A stretch of 33,773 nucleotides of DNA from Massilia sp. HP4 (GCF_005222695.1 NZ_STGG01000007.1:1-33773); one strand, 5' to 3'; positions 15,477 to 24,336 are shown, counted from the first letter of the stretch. Program-made: numbers and translations. Notes: generated from the letters alone by a model not told the origin.

Positions 15477-17656
15477 GCCTTCCTGACGCGCGCGCGGTCG
15501 AGCGGCAGGTCGCGCATGCGCAGTCCGCAGGCGTCGAATACCGCGTTCGCGATCGCCGCCGCGGCCGGGCCTTGCGCCGCTTCGCCGGTACCCAGGAAGG
15601 GCTGGCCGGGGCGGTCGATCAGGTGCACCTCGAGCTTGTCGGGAACCTGGCCGAAGCGCAGGATCGGATATGCGGCCCAGTCCACGGTCAGCACCCGTGA
15701 GGCGTCGAAGCGCACCTGTTCCAGCAGGGTCCAGCTGGCCGATTGCACGATGCCGCCCTCGATCTGGTTGCGCACGCCGTCCGGGTTGACGATCTCGCCG
15801 CAATCGACCGCGCTCGCCACGCGCACGATGCGCACCAGCCCCGTCTCGCGCGCCACTTCCACTTCGACCGCCAGCGCGCAATACGACGCCAGGTTCTTGT
15901 AGCGCGCGAAGGCGAAGCCGCGTCCGCGCCGCGGCGAACGTTCATAGCCGTCCCAGCCGAATTTGGTCGCCGCCAGCTTTACTACGTCGATGGCGCGCGG
16001 ATCGTCCAGGTGGCGCAGGCGGAAGGCGACCGGATCGACCCTGGCCGCGCGCGCCAGCTCGTCCATGAAGCTCTCGATCGCGAACACATTGCAGTACGCC
16101 CCCAGGCCGCGCATGGCCGAGGTGCGCAGCACCGCCTTCGGCTGGAAGTGGTGGGTCACGCGCGCGTTCGGCAGCAGGTAATAGGGGATCGCATTGCGGT
16201 CGCCGCTGCCCTCGGGCTGCGGGCTGGGTTTCGGCCTTGGGGGCGTGAACGGCTTTGCCAGATGCGTGGCCGGCAGCAGGTTGCCGGCCTTGCCAGGGCG
16301 GGTATTGTGCGAGGGCGTGAAGACGTCGTACTGCCAGTCGGCGATGCGGCCGTCAAGCCCGAGCGTGGCGGCCACCTGCGCCACCATCGCCGCGCCGAAC
16401 GGCTCCCAGCCGTGTTCGTCCTCGCGCATCCACTGCACCCGTACCGGGCGGCCCGGGAAGGCGCGCGCCAGCAGGGCGGCGTCGGCCGCCACGTCGTCGG
16501 CGGCGTTGTGGCCGTAGCAGCCGGAACCCTCGACGTGGATGCAGCGGATCGCGTCTTCCTTGGCCGCCAGCAGTTCGGCCAGCGCGCTCCTGAGCGGGAA
16601 CACGCCTTGCGAATGGGTCCAGACGGTGTAGCGCTTGTCCACCAGCTGGGCAATGGCGCAGGACGGGCCGATGGAGGCGTGCAGCTGGAAGGGGCGGGTG
16701 AAGGTGGCGCTGAGCTTCGTGCCTTGCTCGACCCGCGTGCCGCGCTCGAGGATGGTCGTCGGTTCGGATGGCTGCGCCATGACCAGCGCCTTGACGCTCG
16801 GGTGGACCGGCAGCGCAGCCGGCATGTCCCAGCGCGCCGCGCGCGCCAAGGCCGCCGCGGCTTTTACGGCGCGGTATTCGCCGTCGGCGATCACGGCCAA
16901 AAAGCGGCCGTCGCGTACCACTTTCAAGACACCGGGCAGGCGCATGACGGCGGCGGCATCCAGCTCGATCAAGCTGGCCGCCTGCGACGGCGGCCGCACC
17001 ACCCGCGCATGCACCATGTCCGGCAGGCGCAGGTCTTGCACATAGGCGCGTCCACCCGTGACCTTGGCCGGGATGTCGACCCGTGGCAGCGATTGGCCGA
17101 TTGCGGTCTTCGGCCCGGGAGCGGGCGGCGCCGGCTCTGGCGTCGCACGCACATGCAGTTCCTGGCCGCTCACCAGCTGGCCGAAGCTGGCGCGGCGGCC
17201 ATCGAGGGCGATAAAGGCGCCATCCTTCAATGCCAGGCCGGCCGCGGGGACTTTCATGCGCGCCGCTGCGAGTTCCATCAGGCGTGCGCGGACCTGGCCG
17301 GCCGCGTGGCGCAAGGCGGTACCGCTGTCCTTCATCGAATTGCTGCCGGCGGTCATGCCCTCATCCGGCGTGCGCGCGGTGTCGGCGGTGACTAGCCGCA
17401 GGCGCGAAGGGGCGATGCGCAGCTCGGCGGCCACCACCTGCAGCAGCGCGGTCTTGATGCCTTGCCCCAGCTCGGCCTTGCCGGTGAAGACCGTGATCGC
17501 CTCGCTGGCGTCGATGCGGATCCAGGCGTCGAGCCAGGGCGTCGTTTCCAGGCTTTTCGGCAGTTCGCCCTGTGCCGACCATGCCGGCATGGCGAACGAC
17601 AGCGTCAGCGCGCCGCCCGCGGCCAGGAAGCGGCGCCGGCCCTGGTCGGCACTCAT
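15473..17656 (-). CDS. Molybdopterin-binding subunit of a xanthine dehydrogenase-family (isoquinoline 1-oxidoreductase-type) hydroxylase
   Basis: This is the large catalytic subunit (727 residues) of a molybdenum hydroxylase that oxidises an aldehyde or N-heterocycle with water as oxygen donor. A twin-arginine signal (GRRRFLAAGGALTLSFAMPAWS) indicates export of the folded, cofactor-loaded enzyme. Segments such as HVEGSGCYGHNAADDVAADAA line the cofactor site, and the active-site glutamate lies in GTGEAAQGP (Glu692). The frame is open far upstream to 18190, but that stretch overlaps the iron-sulfur gene in another frame; the ATG at 17656 overlaps the small-subunit stop in ATGA and gives the Tat signal, so it is chosen. 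With the [2Fe-2S] and cytochrome c genes upstream it forms an IorAB-like periplasmic enzyme. Substrate is unknown. Confidence 0.92.
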   Translation of the reverse strand: MSADQGRRRFLAAGGALTLSFAMPAWSAQGELPKSLETTPWLDAWIRIDASEAITVFTGKAELGQGIKTALLQVVAAELRIAPSRLRLVTADTARTPDEGMTAGSNSMKDSGTALRHAAGQVRARLMELAAARMKVPAAGLALKDGAFIALDGRRASFGQLVSGQELHVRATPEPAPPAPGPKTAIGQSLPRVDIPAKVTGGRAYVQDLRLPDMVHARVVRPPSQAASLIELDAAAVMRLPGVLKVVRDGRFLAVIADGEYRAVKAAAALARAARWDMPAALPVHPSVKALVMAQPSEPTTILERGTRVEQGTKLSATFTRPFQLHASIGPSCAIAQLVDKRYTVWTHSQGVFPLRSALAELLAAKEDAIRCIHVEGSGCYGHNAADDVAADAALLARAFPGRPVRVQWMREDEHGWEPFGAAMVAQVAATLGLDGRIADWQYDVFTPSHNTRPGKAGNLLPATHLAKPFTPPRPKPSPQPEGSGDRNAIPYYLLPNARVTHHFQPKAVLRTSAMRGLGAYCNVFAIESFMDELARAARVDPVAFRLRHLDDPRAIDVVKLAATKFGWDGYERSPRRGRGFAFARYKNLASYCALAVEVEVARETGLVRIVRVASAVDCGEIVNPDGVRNQIEGGIVQSASWTLLEQVRFDASRVLTVDWAAYPILRFGQVPDKLEVHLIDRPGQPFLGTGEAAQGPAAAAIANAVFDACGLRMRDLPLDRARVRKA

Positions 17657-18129
17657 CGCTTGCCTCCCGCAAGCTTGTCCGCCGCGCGCCGCACCGCGCG
17701 CAGGATGCGCATATGCGTGCCGCAGCGGCACAGGTTGGGCGACATATGGGCGCGGATTTGCGCGTCGGTCGGCGCCGGGGTCTTTTCGAGCAGCGCGGTG
17801 GCCTGCATGATCATCCCGGCGATGCAGTAGCCGCACTGCGCCGCCTGTTCGTCGATGAAGGCCTGCTGCAGCACGCCGGGCGTGCGCGCATCGCCCAGCC
17901 CTTCGACAGTGCGCACCTGGCGCGCGCCGATGCCCGACACCGGCACCATGCACGACATGACCGGCTGGTCGCCCAGCAGCACGGTGCAGGAGCCGCATTG
18001 CCCGAGTCCGCAGCCGAACTTGGCGCCGTTCAGGGCCAGTTCGTTGCGCAGCACGTACAGCAGCGGCGTGTCGGCGTCGACGTCGACGGCATGCTGCTTG
18101 CCGTTCACCCGCAGGCGGTAGGTGGTCAT
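17653..18129 (-). CDS. [2Fe-2S] subunit of the molybdenum hydroxylase (IorA-like)
   Basis: The 158-residue small subunit passes electrons from the molybdenum site onward. The N-terminal half is a plant-type ferredoxin fold with CGLGQCGSC plus a later Cys (SCMVPV). The C-terminal helical half has the second cluster motif (QCGYC then LCRCGT). It has no signal peptide and presumably travels with the Tat-exported large subunit. It is linked by ATGA overlaps to the cytochrome gene before it and the large-subunit gene after it, a strong sign of one complex. No FAD subunit is present, which fits a cytochrome as electron acceptor rather than NAD. Confidence 0.95.
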   Translation of the reverse strand: MTTYRLRVNGKQHAVDVDADTPLLYVLRNELALNGAKFGCGLGQCGSCTVLLGDQPVMSCMVPVSGIGARQVRTVEGLGDARTPGVLQQAFIDEQAAQCGYCIAGMIMQATALLEKTPAPTDAQIRAHMSPNLCRCGTHMRILRAVRRAADKLAGGKR

Positions 18130-19424
18130 GGTGCCCTCGCTTTGCGTACTTGTTCGTCCAGGCCAGGCCAGGCCGGCTGGCCGGCGCCATACTTGCGCAG
18201 GTAGGCGGCCAGCGCGCCGGCCTGCTCGATGCTCAGGATCGCCTTGAAGCCCGGCATCCAGCGCCCCGGTTCGCCGTCCTGCGGCAGGATGCCGTCGTCG
18301 ACGATGTGGATCAGGCTGCGCGGGTCGGGGTCGTACAGCGCGATCGCCTTTTGCAGCGGCAGCGCGGTGCCCGAACCCGGGCTGCGGCCGACGTCGTGGC
18401 AGCGCGCGCAGGAATTGGCGTACAGCGCATGGCCGAGCCGCATGCGCGGCAGCTCGGGGTCATCAAGCGCGGGCGGCGGCAGCGGACCGGCTGTCTGCGC
18501 CGGCGTGGCGCGCACGGGCGCTTGCGACAGATTGCTGTGCGCCCATGCGGCGAGCGCGGCGACGTCGGCGTCATCGGCCTGCGCCAGGTGCATCACCACG
18601 TCCTGCATCGGGCCGCCGGCCACCGCGTGGTCCTCGGCCATGCCGGTGCGCAGGTAGGTATGCATCTGCTCGCGCGTCCATGGCAGCGGCGAGGGCGAGT
18701 TGCGGTTCAGGGCCGGCGCATACCAGTCCTCGGCCTCGCCGCCATCGAGCTGGCGCTTCAGGTCCGGACCGCCCAGCCTGGTGCGTGGTGTATGGCAGGC
18801 GGCGCAGTGGGCGACGGCGTCGGCCAGGTAGGCGCCGCGGTTCCATTCGGCCGATTGCCGCGGGTCGGGCCGCCATGGCGCATCGTCCAGGTACAGCACG
18901 TTCCAGAAACCGACCAGGGGGCGCAAACCGAAGGGGAAGATCATGTCGTTGGCGCGCGCCGGGGCCTCGATCGGCGGGCGCGTCATGAAGTAGGCGTACA
19001 GGTCGTCGACGTCGTCCTGCGTCATGCGCACATAGTGGTTGTAGGGGAAGGCGGGATACAGCCTGCGGCCGTCGCGCGAGACGCCCTTGCGCATGGACCG
19101 TGTAAAAGCTTCAGGGCTCCAGGCGCCGATGCCGGTCGTGGCGTCGGGGGTGATGTTGGTGCTGTGGACGGTGCCGAACGGCGTCTCCATCGGCTTGCCG
19201 CCGGCGAAGGGACGCGCCAGGTCGGCGGTGTGGCAAGAGGCGCACATGCCCAGGCGCGCGAGATTGGCGCCGCGTTCGATGCGCGCGTCGTCGAAAGAGG
19301 GTGCGGTCGTCAGCGGCGCCAGCGCGGGGCGCCACATGATGGCAAAGGCGATGCCTGTCGATACGACGATGGCAGCAAGAAGCAGCCACCATCCGGTATG
19401 CCGCTTGCGCCTTGTTTGATCCAT
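18126..19424 (-). CDS. Membrane-anchored triheme cytochrome c
   Basis: The 432-residue protein has one N-terminal hydrophobic span (GWWLLLAAIVVSTGIAFAIMW) and three heme c sites: CASCH, CAACH and CARCH. This layout matches the cytochrome subunits of alcohol, gluconate and aldehyde dehydrogenases. It probably takes electrons from the IorAB-like enzyme in the periplasm and feeds the respiratory chain. Codons upstream to 19505 are open, but the ATG at 19424 (MDQTRRKRHTG) has CGGAG six bases before it. Its stop overlaps the [2Fe-2S] subunit start (ATGA). lgt ends 88 bp upstream on the same strand, so read-through from lgt is possible. Confidence 0.92.
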   Translation of the reverse strand: MDQTRRKRHTGWWLLLAAIVVSTGIAFAIMWRPALAPLTTAPSFDDARIERGANLARLGMCASCHTADLARPFAGGKPMETPFGTVHSTNITPDATTGIGAWSPEAFTRSMRKGVSRDGRRLYPAFPYNHYVRMTQDDVDDLYAYFMTRPPIEAPARANDMIFPFGLRPLVGFWNVLYLDDAPWRPDPRQSAEWNRGAYLADAVAHCAACHTPRTRLGGPDLKRQLDGGEAEDWYAPALNRNSPSPLPWTREQMHTYLRTGMAEDHAVAGGPMQDVVMHLAQADDADVAALAAWAHSNLSQAPVRATPAQTAGPLPPPALDDPELPRMRLGHALYANSCARCHDVGRSPGSGTALPLQKAIALYDPDPRSLIHIVDDGILPQDGEPGRWMPGFKAILSIEQAGALAAYLRKYGAGQPAWPGLDEQVRKARAP

Positions 19425-19512
19425 GTCGGCTCCGATCCGTGGAGCCCCATTGCCGAGCGTGCAGGGCGAGCGCTCTGTGCGCTCGCCCACGCACGCATGT
19501 GACATACCTCGA

Positions 19513-20322
19513 TCAGGCGGTCACTGGACGGCCCGGCGCCTGGCGATAGGCCCAGGCCAGCATGACCAGGGCCGCGACGATCATCGGCAGCGACAGCACC
19601 TGGCCCGAAGTGATCGGCAGGCCGAACACCGTGGTTTCCCAGTCCGGCACGCGGAACCACTCGGTAAAGAAGCGCGCGCAGCCATACAGCAGGGTGAACA
19701 TGGCCCCGACGGCCAGGCGTGGACGCGCCTTGCGCGCGAACAGCCACAGGATCACGAACACCAGCACGCCGTCGACCAGCGCCTGGTACAGCGGCGACGG
19801 ATGGCGGGGACCGGCCACGCCGGGCCACAGCATGGCCCACGGCAGGTTCGGATCGGCCAGGCGGCCCGGCAGTTCGGCGTTGATGAAGTTGCCCATGCGG
19901 CCGGCCGCATACCCGAGCGGCACCAGCGGCGCGATGAAGTCGTAGACGTCGAGCAGGTTGCGCTTGCGCTTGCGCGCCCACAGCGACATCGCGATCAGGA
20001 CGCCCAGGAAGCCGCCGTGGAAGGACATGCCGCCCTTCCAGATCATGAAGATCTCGAGCGGGTGCTCGAGGAAGTACAGCGGCTGGTAGAACAGCACCTC
20101 GCCCAGGCGGCCGCCGACGATCACGCCCAGCATCCCGTAGAACAGCATGTCGTCCAGGTCGTCGCGGGTCCAGCCCTGCGCCGCCACGTGGGGCATGCGG
20201 ATGCGTACCCGGCCCAGGATGATGAACAGGGCGAAGGCCACCACGTACATCAGGCCATACCAGTGGATTTGCACCGGGCCGAGCGCAATCGCGATCGGGT
20301 CCGGCTGCGGATGAATCAGCAT
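19513..20322 (-). CDS. lgt: Prolipoprotein diacylglyceryl transferase
   Basis: Lgt transfers diacylglycerol from phosphatidylglycerol to the lipobox cysteine of prolipoproteins in the inner membrane. The 269-residue protein has about seven membrane spans, the Lgt signature [14 protein letters not shown], the conserved SFHGGFLG with its essential histidine, and [12 protein letters not shown] near the end. The start is two bases after the LysR stop codon, so the two are probably co-transcribed and coupled. Confidence 0.97.
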   Translation of the reverse strand: MLIHPQPDPIAIALGPVQIHWYGLMYVVAFALFIILGRVRIRMPHVAAQGWTRDDLDDMLFYGMLGVIVGGRLGEVLFYQPLYFLEHPLEIFMIWKGGMSFHGGFLGVLIAMSLWARKRKRNLLDVYDFIAPLVPLGYAAGRMGNFINAELPGRLADPNLPWAMLWPGVAGPRHPSPLYQALVDGVLVFVILWLFARKARPRLAVGAMFTLLYGCARFFTEWFRVPDWETTVFGLPITSGQVLSLPMIVAALVMLAWAYRQAPGRPVTA

Positions 20323-20324
20323 AG

Positions 20325-21230
20325 TCAGTCTCTCTTCAGTAATTCGAGGAAGCCCTTCAGTACGGGCGAATCGTTATCGCGCCGCCAGGCCAGGCCGGTT
20401 TCGGCCAGCGGCGCCGGGTCGATCAAGGCACGGTATTCTACGCCGGGACGCATCAGGTTCGACACGGATTGTGGCACAAGTGCCAAGCCCATGCCGCCGG
20501 AAACCAGGCTGACGATGGTCTGCATCTGGATCGCTTCCTGGCCGATGGTGGGCAGCACGCCGGCCGCGCGAAAGGCAGCGAGGATCGCATCGTGCAGGCT
20601 GGGGGCCACCGCGCGCGGGAAGATCACCAGCGGCAGCGGCGGCAGGTCGCGCAGGCGCACCGGGCCAGGCTGCGAGAGCGCCGGCAGGCCGCTCGGGGCG
20701 CACAGCACCAGCGGCTCGTCGACGATCTTGAGGTAGGCGAGCGCGCCGTCGGCCATGGCGTCCGGCATGCCAGGCTGCGGCGGGATCACGAAGCCGGCGT
20801 CGATGCGGCCCGAGAGGAGTTCCTCGAACTGGACGTCGGAAGTCGCCTCTTGCAGCACCAGGCGCACGGCGGGGAAGGCCGCGCGATAGCGGCGCAGCAC
20901 GTCGGGCAGCATGCCGAGACCCGCGGTCGAGACGAAGGACAGGGCCAGGCGGCCCGCTTCGCCGCTGGCCGCGCGCCGCACCAGCTCGGGCAGGGCCGCC
21001 GCTTCCTCGAGAATGCGGCGCGCCTCGGGCAGCAGGGCGGCGCCGGCCGCGGTCAGCCCGACCATCCGCCGGTTGCGCACGAACAGCGGGGCTTTGAACA
21101 ATTCTTCGAGGTTGGCGATGCTTTGCGACAGCGGCGGTTGGGTCATGTGCAGGCGGCGCGCGGCGCGGCCGAAATGCAGCTCTTCGGCCACGGTAACGAA
21201 ATGGCGCAGCTGGCGCAGTTCGGGATGCAT
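20325..21230 (-). CDS. LysR-family transcriptional regulator
   Basis: The 301-residue protein has the N-terminal LysR winged helix ([20 protein letters not shown], then [15 protein letters not shown]) and a periplasmic-binding-like effector domain from about residue 90. LysR proteins usually control a divergent neighbour, which here would be towards 21302-21526, but that gene lies on the same strand. The next gene downstream is lgt at two bases. In Burkholderiales a LysR gene near lgt and ilvD is common; ilvD is not in this window. Effector and targets are unknown. Confidence 0.93.
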   Translation of the reverse strand: MHPELRQLRHFVTVAEELHFGRAARRLHMTQPPLSQSIANLEELFKAPLFVRNRRMVGLTAAGAALLPEARRILEEAAALPELVRRAASGEAGRLALSFVSTAGLGMLPDVLRRYRAAFPAVRLVLQEATSDVQFEELLSGRIDAGFVIPPQPGMPDAMADGALAYLKIVDEPLVLCAPSGLPALSQPGPVRLRDLPPLPLVIFPRAVAPSLHDAILAAFRAAGVLPTIGQEAIQMQTIVSLVSGGMGLALVPQSVSNLMRPGVEYRALIDPAPLAETGLAWRRDNDSPVLKGFLELLKRD

Positions 21231-21301
21231 TGGTGATGGGTCAGGTGCTGTGATATGTCCAATGTATCACAGCGCCCGGCGGCTTGGCCCGATTGGCTGG
21301 T

Positions 21302-21526
21302 CTAGCGGCGCTTGTCGAGGGTCTTCTTGACTCTCTCGTTGCGGCGCCTGTCCTGCACTTCATGTTCCTTCTTCTTGTCGAGTCCGAGCATCTTCTCGAT
21401 GAACTCGAACCAGACGAAGGCGAATGCCACCAGACCGGCGATGATCCACCAGGACAGGTCGGCAAAACGCCAGACTTCAAAGAAGCGCAGGGCGGCCAGG
21501 GCAACGATCAAGAGGATTAAGGGCAT
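21302..21526 (-). CDS. Small Trp-rich membrane protein (TIGR04438-like)
   Basis: The 74-residue protein has two short hydrophobic segments (MPLILLIVALAALRFFEVW, then WWIIAGLVAFAFVWFEFIEKML) and a highly charged C-terminus (KKKEHEVQDRRRNERVKKTL). Size, five tryptophans and basic tail fit the uncharacterised small Trp-rich family found in Burkholderiales. AAGGAA lies about eight bases before the ATG. It probably sits in the inner membrane with the charged tail in the cytoplasm. Function is unknown. Confidence 0.8.
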   Translation of the reverse strand: MPLILLIVALAALRFFEVWRFADLSWWIIAGLVAFAFVWFEFIEKMLGLDKKKEHEVQDRRRNERVKKTLDKRR

Positions 21527-21705
21527 GGTGTAGGTTCCTTCCAGCCCTGCATCTTACAAAGAAAAGAATGCCGACGGGCAAAAGTTGTCTATTTCTTGTT
21601 ACAGGATATTGGTAAACGTGGCGATCGCGTTACAGAGTGTATCGCCCCCATTTACCTGCGGGGAAAGGGGGTAGAATCCACTCAGTCATCAATTCGGAGA
21701 AACAA

Positions 21706-22014
21706 ATGAAGCGGTCCCTGATGTTGTGTGTGGTGCTGTCGGCTTTCGCGTCGTCGGGTGCCTTCGCCCAGGCCGACCTGGCCAAGGCCAAGAATTGCAT
21801 GGCTTGCCACACCGTCGCCACCAAGCTGGTCGGTCCTGCCTACAAGGACGTCGCGCAGAAGTATGCGGGCCAGAAGGGCGCCGAGGACAAGCTGGTGCAA
21901 AAGGTGCTGAAAGGCGGCTCGGGCACCTGGGGCCCGATCCCGATGCCGGCCAATCCGCAAGTGAGCGAGGCCGAAGCGCGCTCGCTGGTCAAGTGGGTGC
22001 TGGCGACCAAGTAA
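21706..22014 (+). CDS. Periplasmic class I cytochrome c (c551/c552-like)
   Basis: The 102-residue precursor has a signal peptide (MKRSLMLCVVLSAFASSGAFAQ) and a mature protein of about 80 residues with one heme site (NCMACHTVATKLVGPAYKDV) and the distal methionine in GPIPMPANPQ. This is the small soluble electron-carrier type that shuttles between the bc1 complex or dehydrogenases and terminal oxidases. The ATG at 21706 has CGGAGA about seven bases upstream; the open frame before it (to 21637) is not needed. A terminator follows. It is transcribed away from the molybdenum hydroxylase locus. Confidence 0.93.
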   Translation: MKRSLMLCVVLSAFASSGAFAQADLAKAKNCMACHTVATKLVGPAYKDVAQKYAGQKGAEDKLVQKVLKGGSGTWGPIPMPANPQVSEAEARSLVKWVLATK

Positions 22015-22040
22015 GTCGAACAGATTCGCAAACAAATGAA

Positions 22041-22070
22041 GCGCGCCTGCGTGAGCACGGCGCGCTTTTT
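22041..22070 (+). terminator. Intrinsic terminator after the small cytochrome c gene
   Basis: GCGCGCC (22041-22047) pairs with GGCGCGC (22059-22065) across an 11-base loop, followed by five T. It begins 27 bases after the cytochrome stop codon. Confidence 0.8.
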
Positions 22071-22106
22071 CTTTGGCTAAGCATGACGACCGCCCAAACG
22101 ATCCAC

Positions 22107-22443
22107 TAGGGTCAGAGTCGAATTAATTGGCAATTTCCTTAAAACCTTACGAATCAATTAGGGTCAGAGTCGATTTCTTTGACAACTTTTTGCTCAAACG
22201 AAAGTTGCTATTGATTTTATGCGCCGTGAGGATATAGCTCGTTGGGTAGGAGACGCTTGCGTCGAGCAAGGTCAAGTTCAACTTAACCGCCGCTTGACCA
22301 TAGTCACATGGTGGGGAATTGGCAGGTGCACTGCAGCGTTGGAAAGACCGCCAGAGCCGGGAAATTGCTCAGTAAGTCGACTCTGACCCTCATTGATTCG
22401 TAAGGTTTTGGGGAAATTGCCAATTAATTTGACTCTGACCCTA
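22107..22443. mobile_element. Non-autonomous inverted-repeat (MITE/REP-type) element, about 337 bp
   Basis: Both ends carry TAGGGTCAGAGTC pointing inward (22107-22119, and as GACTCTGACCCTA at 22431-22443). A second inward copy follows at about 50 bases on each side (22159-22171 and 22379-22389). The intervening stretch (AATTAATTGGCAATTTCC, AAAACCTTACGAATCAAT) is also inverted at the other end, so the arms are about 65 bp and nearly identical. The core of about 200 bp has no intact transposase. GGGTCAGAGTC-type repeats flank Y1/REP-associated transposases in other proteobacteria, which is the likely source of mobilisation. The rest of the 22071-22550 gap shows nothing clear. Confidence 0.75.
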
Positions 22444-22550
22444 AGGGTTGGTTTGGCTTGCTGCATTGGCGGCTCGAAGCTGGTCGGCGTTGCACGCGCG
22501 GGTAAAGCGCCTCGTCGGCTACACTGGTGGCCCACCTATCAGGAGCAAGC

Positions 22551-23117
22551 ATGAGAGTGATTCGGACCGCAAGCATCGCATTGAGCATGGCAACCTTGTG
22601 CGCAACGAACGCGTTTGCACAGCAAGTCAATATCAAGCCTGGACTGTGGCAGATCGACATGACGCTGCCAGGCCAGGCGGGCGGCAATCAGATGGCGGGT
22701 GTCGTCGCGCTGATGAAAAGTCAGATGGCCTCGATGTCGCCGGCCCAGCGCGCAGAGATCCAAAAAAGGCTGGGCGCCAGTGGAACGGAATTCTCCGACG
22801 ATGGCTTGCGCACGAAACAGTGCATCACCAAGGAGGATGTCGCGAAGTTCGACCTGTTCGGTAAAAAAGGGCCAGAGGGCTGCACCAGGAATGCCACGCC
22901 GGTCGCTGGCGGCGTGAATGTGAGCATGCAGTGCACCCAGCCGCAAATGAAAATCGATGCCGTCGTGAGGACCCCGAGCGACACCGCCTATACCTTCGAC
23001 TCGACTGCCACCGTGGCCGGTCCGAACGGCATGATGGTGACCCAGAAAACCACCGGCTCAGGCAAATGGCTGGGCAGCGATTGCGGCAATGTCGCGCCAG
23101 TGTCTGGCAAGGGATGA
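22551..23117 (+). CDS. DUF3617 domain protein, exported
   Basis: The 188-residue protein has a signal peptide (MRVIRTASIALSMATLCATNAFAQ) and a mature domain of the DUF3617 type (VNIKPGLWQIDMTL near the start, a CI...GC...C pattern of four or more cysteines, and a TTGSGKWLGSDC ending). DUF3617 proteins are periplasmic and without known function; the cysteines could form disulfides. The ATG at 22551 has AGGAG five bases upstream, better than the earlier in-frame ATG at 22527. It stands alone between the inverted-repeat element and a convergent gene. Confidence 0.85.
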   Translation: MRVIRTASIALSMATLCATNAFAQQVNIKPGLWQIDMTLPGQAGGNQMAGVVALMKSQMASMSPAQRAEIQKRLGASGTEFSDDGLRTKQCITKEDVAKFDLFGKKGPEGCTRNATPVAGGVNVSMQCTQPQMKIDAVVRTPSDTAYTFDSTATVAGPNGMMVTQKTTGSGKWLGSDCGNVAPVSGKG

Positions 23118-23130
23118 ATGGGTTCCGCGC

Positions 23131-23160
23131 GGGGGGACGATTGGCGGCCCCCCGATTTTA
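23131..23160. terminator. Weak hairpin between convergent genes
   Basis: Six G (23131-23136) can pair with six C (23148-23153) with an 11-base loop, followed by GATTTTAAT. The short T-run makes this a modest terminator for the DUF3617 gene. Confidence 0.4.
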
Positions 23161-23196
23161 ATCGGTCTTCTCCAGGAAAATCTGGCGACGTGACAG

Positions 23197-24336
23197 TCAG
23201 CGAATCACATCCATCCGCGTACGCTTGCCGCCCTTGTAGGTATACAGCGTCAGCGCGCCATTCAGGATGTCGCCCGAGGCATCGAACTGGATGGTCCCGG
23301 TCACGCCCTCGTACTTGATCTTCTTGAGCTCGGGCAGGTATTTGGCCGGCTCGGCCGATTTGGCGTTCTGCATCGCGGTCGCCATCACCATCACCGAGTC
23401 GTACACATACGGCGCATACAGCTGCACCTCGAGCCCCGTCTTCTGCTTGAAGCGGTTGCGGAAGTCGGCCATCACCTGTTCTTGCGCGCCTTTCACGCCG
23501 CCCGCTTCGGCGCATACGACCTTGTCCTCGCCGACCGCGTCGCCCGCCAGGCGGCCCAGCGCCGTGGTGCACATGCCGTCGCCGCCCATGAAGCGGGCAT
23601 TGATGCCGAGCGCCTTCATTTGCTTGAACATCGGGCCGGCCACCGCGTCCATGCCGCCAAAGAACACCAGGTCGGGCTTCTTGGCGCGGATCGCGGTGAG
23701 GATGGCGGTGAAGTCGGTGGCAGTGGCGGTGGTGAACTGCTTGTCGACGATGCGCACGCCCGGCCCCTTGGCCGCCTTCGCGAATTCGGCGGCCACGCCC
23801 TGGCCGTAGGTGGTGCGGTCGTCGATCACGGCGATGTTCTTGACCTTGAGCGTCTCGACCGCATACTTGCCGAGGGTGCCGCCCAGCTTGGCGTCGTTGG
23901 CCACCACGCGGAACACGCCCGGGAATTTCTGCCTGGTGAACTGGGTCGCGGTGGTGGCCGGCGAGACCTGCACCAGGCCGGCGTTGTGGTAGATGCGCGA
24001 AGCCGGCACGCTGGTGCCCGAATTCAGGTGGCCGACCACGCCATTCACCCTGGCGTCGGCCAGTTTCTGGGCCACCGCCGTGCCTTGCTTGGGATCGCTG
24101 GCGTCGTCCTCGGCCAGCAGCTGCAGGGTGACCTTCTTGCCGTCGATGGCGAAGCCCTTGGCGTTGAGCTCATCGATCGCCATGCGCGCGGCATTCTCGT
24201 TGTCCTTGCCGAGGTGGGAATTGGGACCGGAGACCGGCCCCACATGGCCGATCCTGACGACCTGCTGGGCGCCGGCGCTGCCGGCAACGAGGGACATGAT
24301 GAAAGCGAAGGCGATGAACCTGGGGCTGGACCGCAT
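23197..24336 (-). CDS. Branched-chain amino-acid-type ABC transporter substrate-binding protein
   Basis: The 379-residue protein has a signal peptide (FIAFAFIMSLVAGSAGAQ) and the LivJ/LivK fold of Peripla_BP_6: VVRIGHVGPVSGPNSHLGKD at the mature N-terminus, GVVGHLNSGTSVPASRIY, and the C-terminal PYVYDSVMVMATAMQ. Such proteins bind leucine, isoleucine, valine or other small amides in the periplasm. No permease or ATPase gene is nearby, so it is an orphan that must use a transporter elsewhere. The ATG at 24336 has CGGAGA six bases upstream; the frame is open to 24369 but without a better site. A long hairpin covers that ribosome site. Confidence 0.92.
   Translation of the reverse strand: MRSSPRFIAFAFIMSLVAGSAGAQQVVRIGHVGPVSGPNSHLGKDNENAARMAIDELNAKGFAIDGKKVTLQLLAEDDASDPKQGTAVAQKLADARVNGVVGHLNSGTSVPASRIYHNAGLVQVSPATTATQFTRQKFPGVFRVVANDAKLGGTLGKYAVETLKVKNIAVIDDRTTYGQGVAAEFAKAAKGPGVRIVDKQFTTATATDFTAILTAIRAKKPDLVFFGGMDAVAGPMFKQMKALGINARFMGGDGMCTTALGRLAGDAVGEDKVVCAEAGGVKGAQEQVMADFRNRFKQKTGLEVQLYAPYVYDSVMVMATAMQNAKSAEPAKYLPELKKIKYEGVTGTIQFDASGDILNGALTLYTYKGGKRTRMDVIR

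Noticed and set aside
17657..18190. N-terminal extension of the molybdopterin subunit frame up to 18190
   Set aside because: It overlaps the [2Fe-2S] gene in another frame and is Arg-rich nonsense; the ATGA start at 17656 gives a Tat signal.
22176..22389. Short open frame in the core of the inverted-repeat element as a gene
   Set aside because: No ribosome site, no recognisable family, and it ends inside the right repeat arm; kept only as part of the element.
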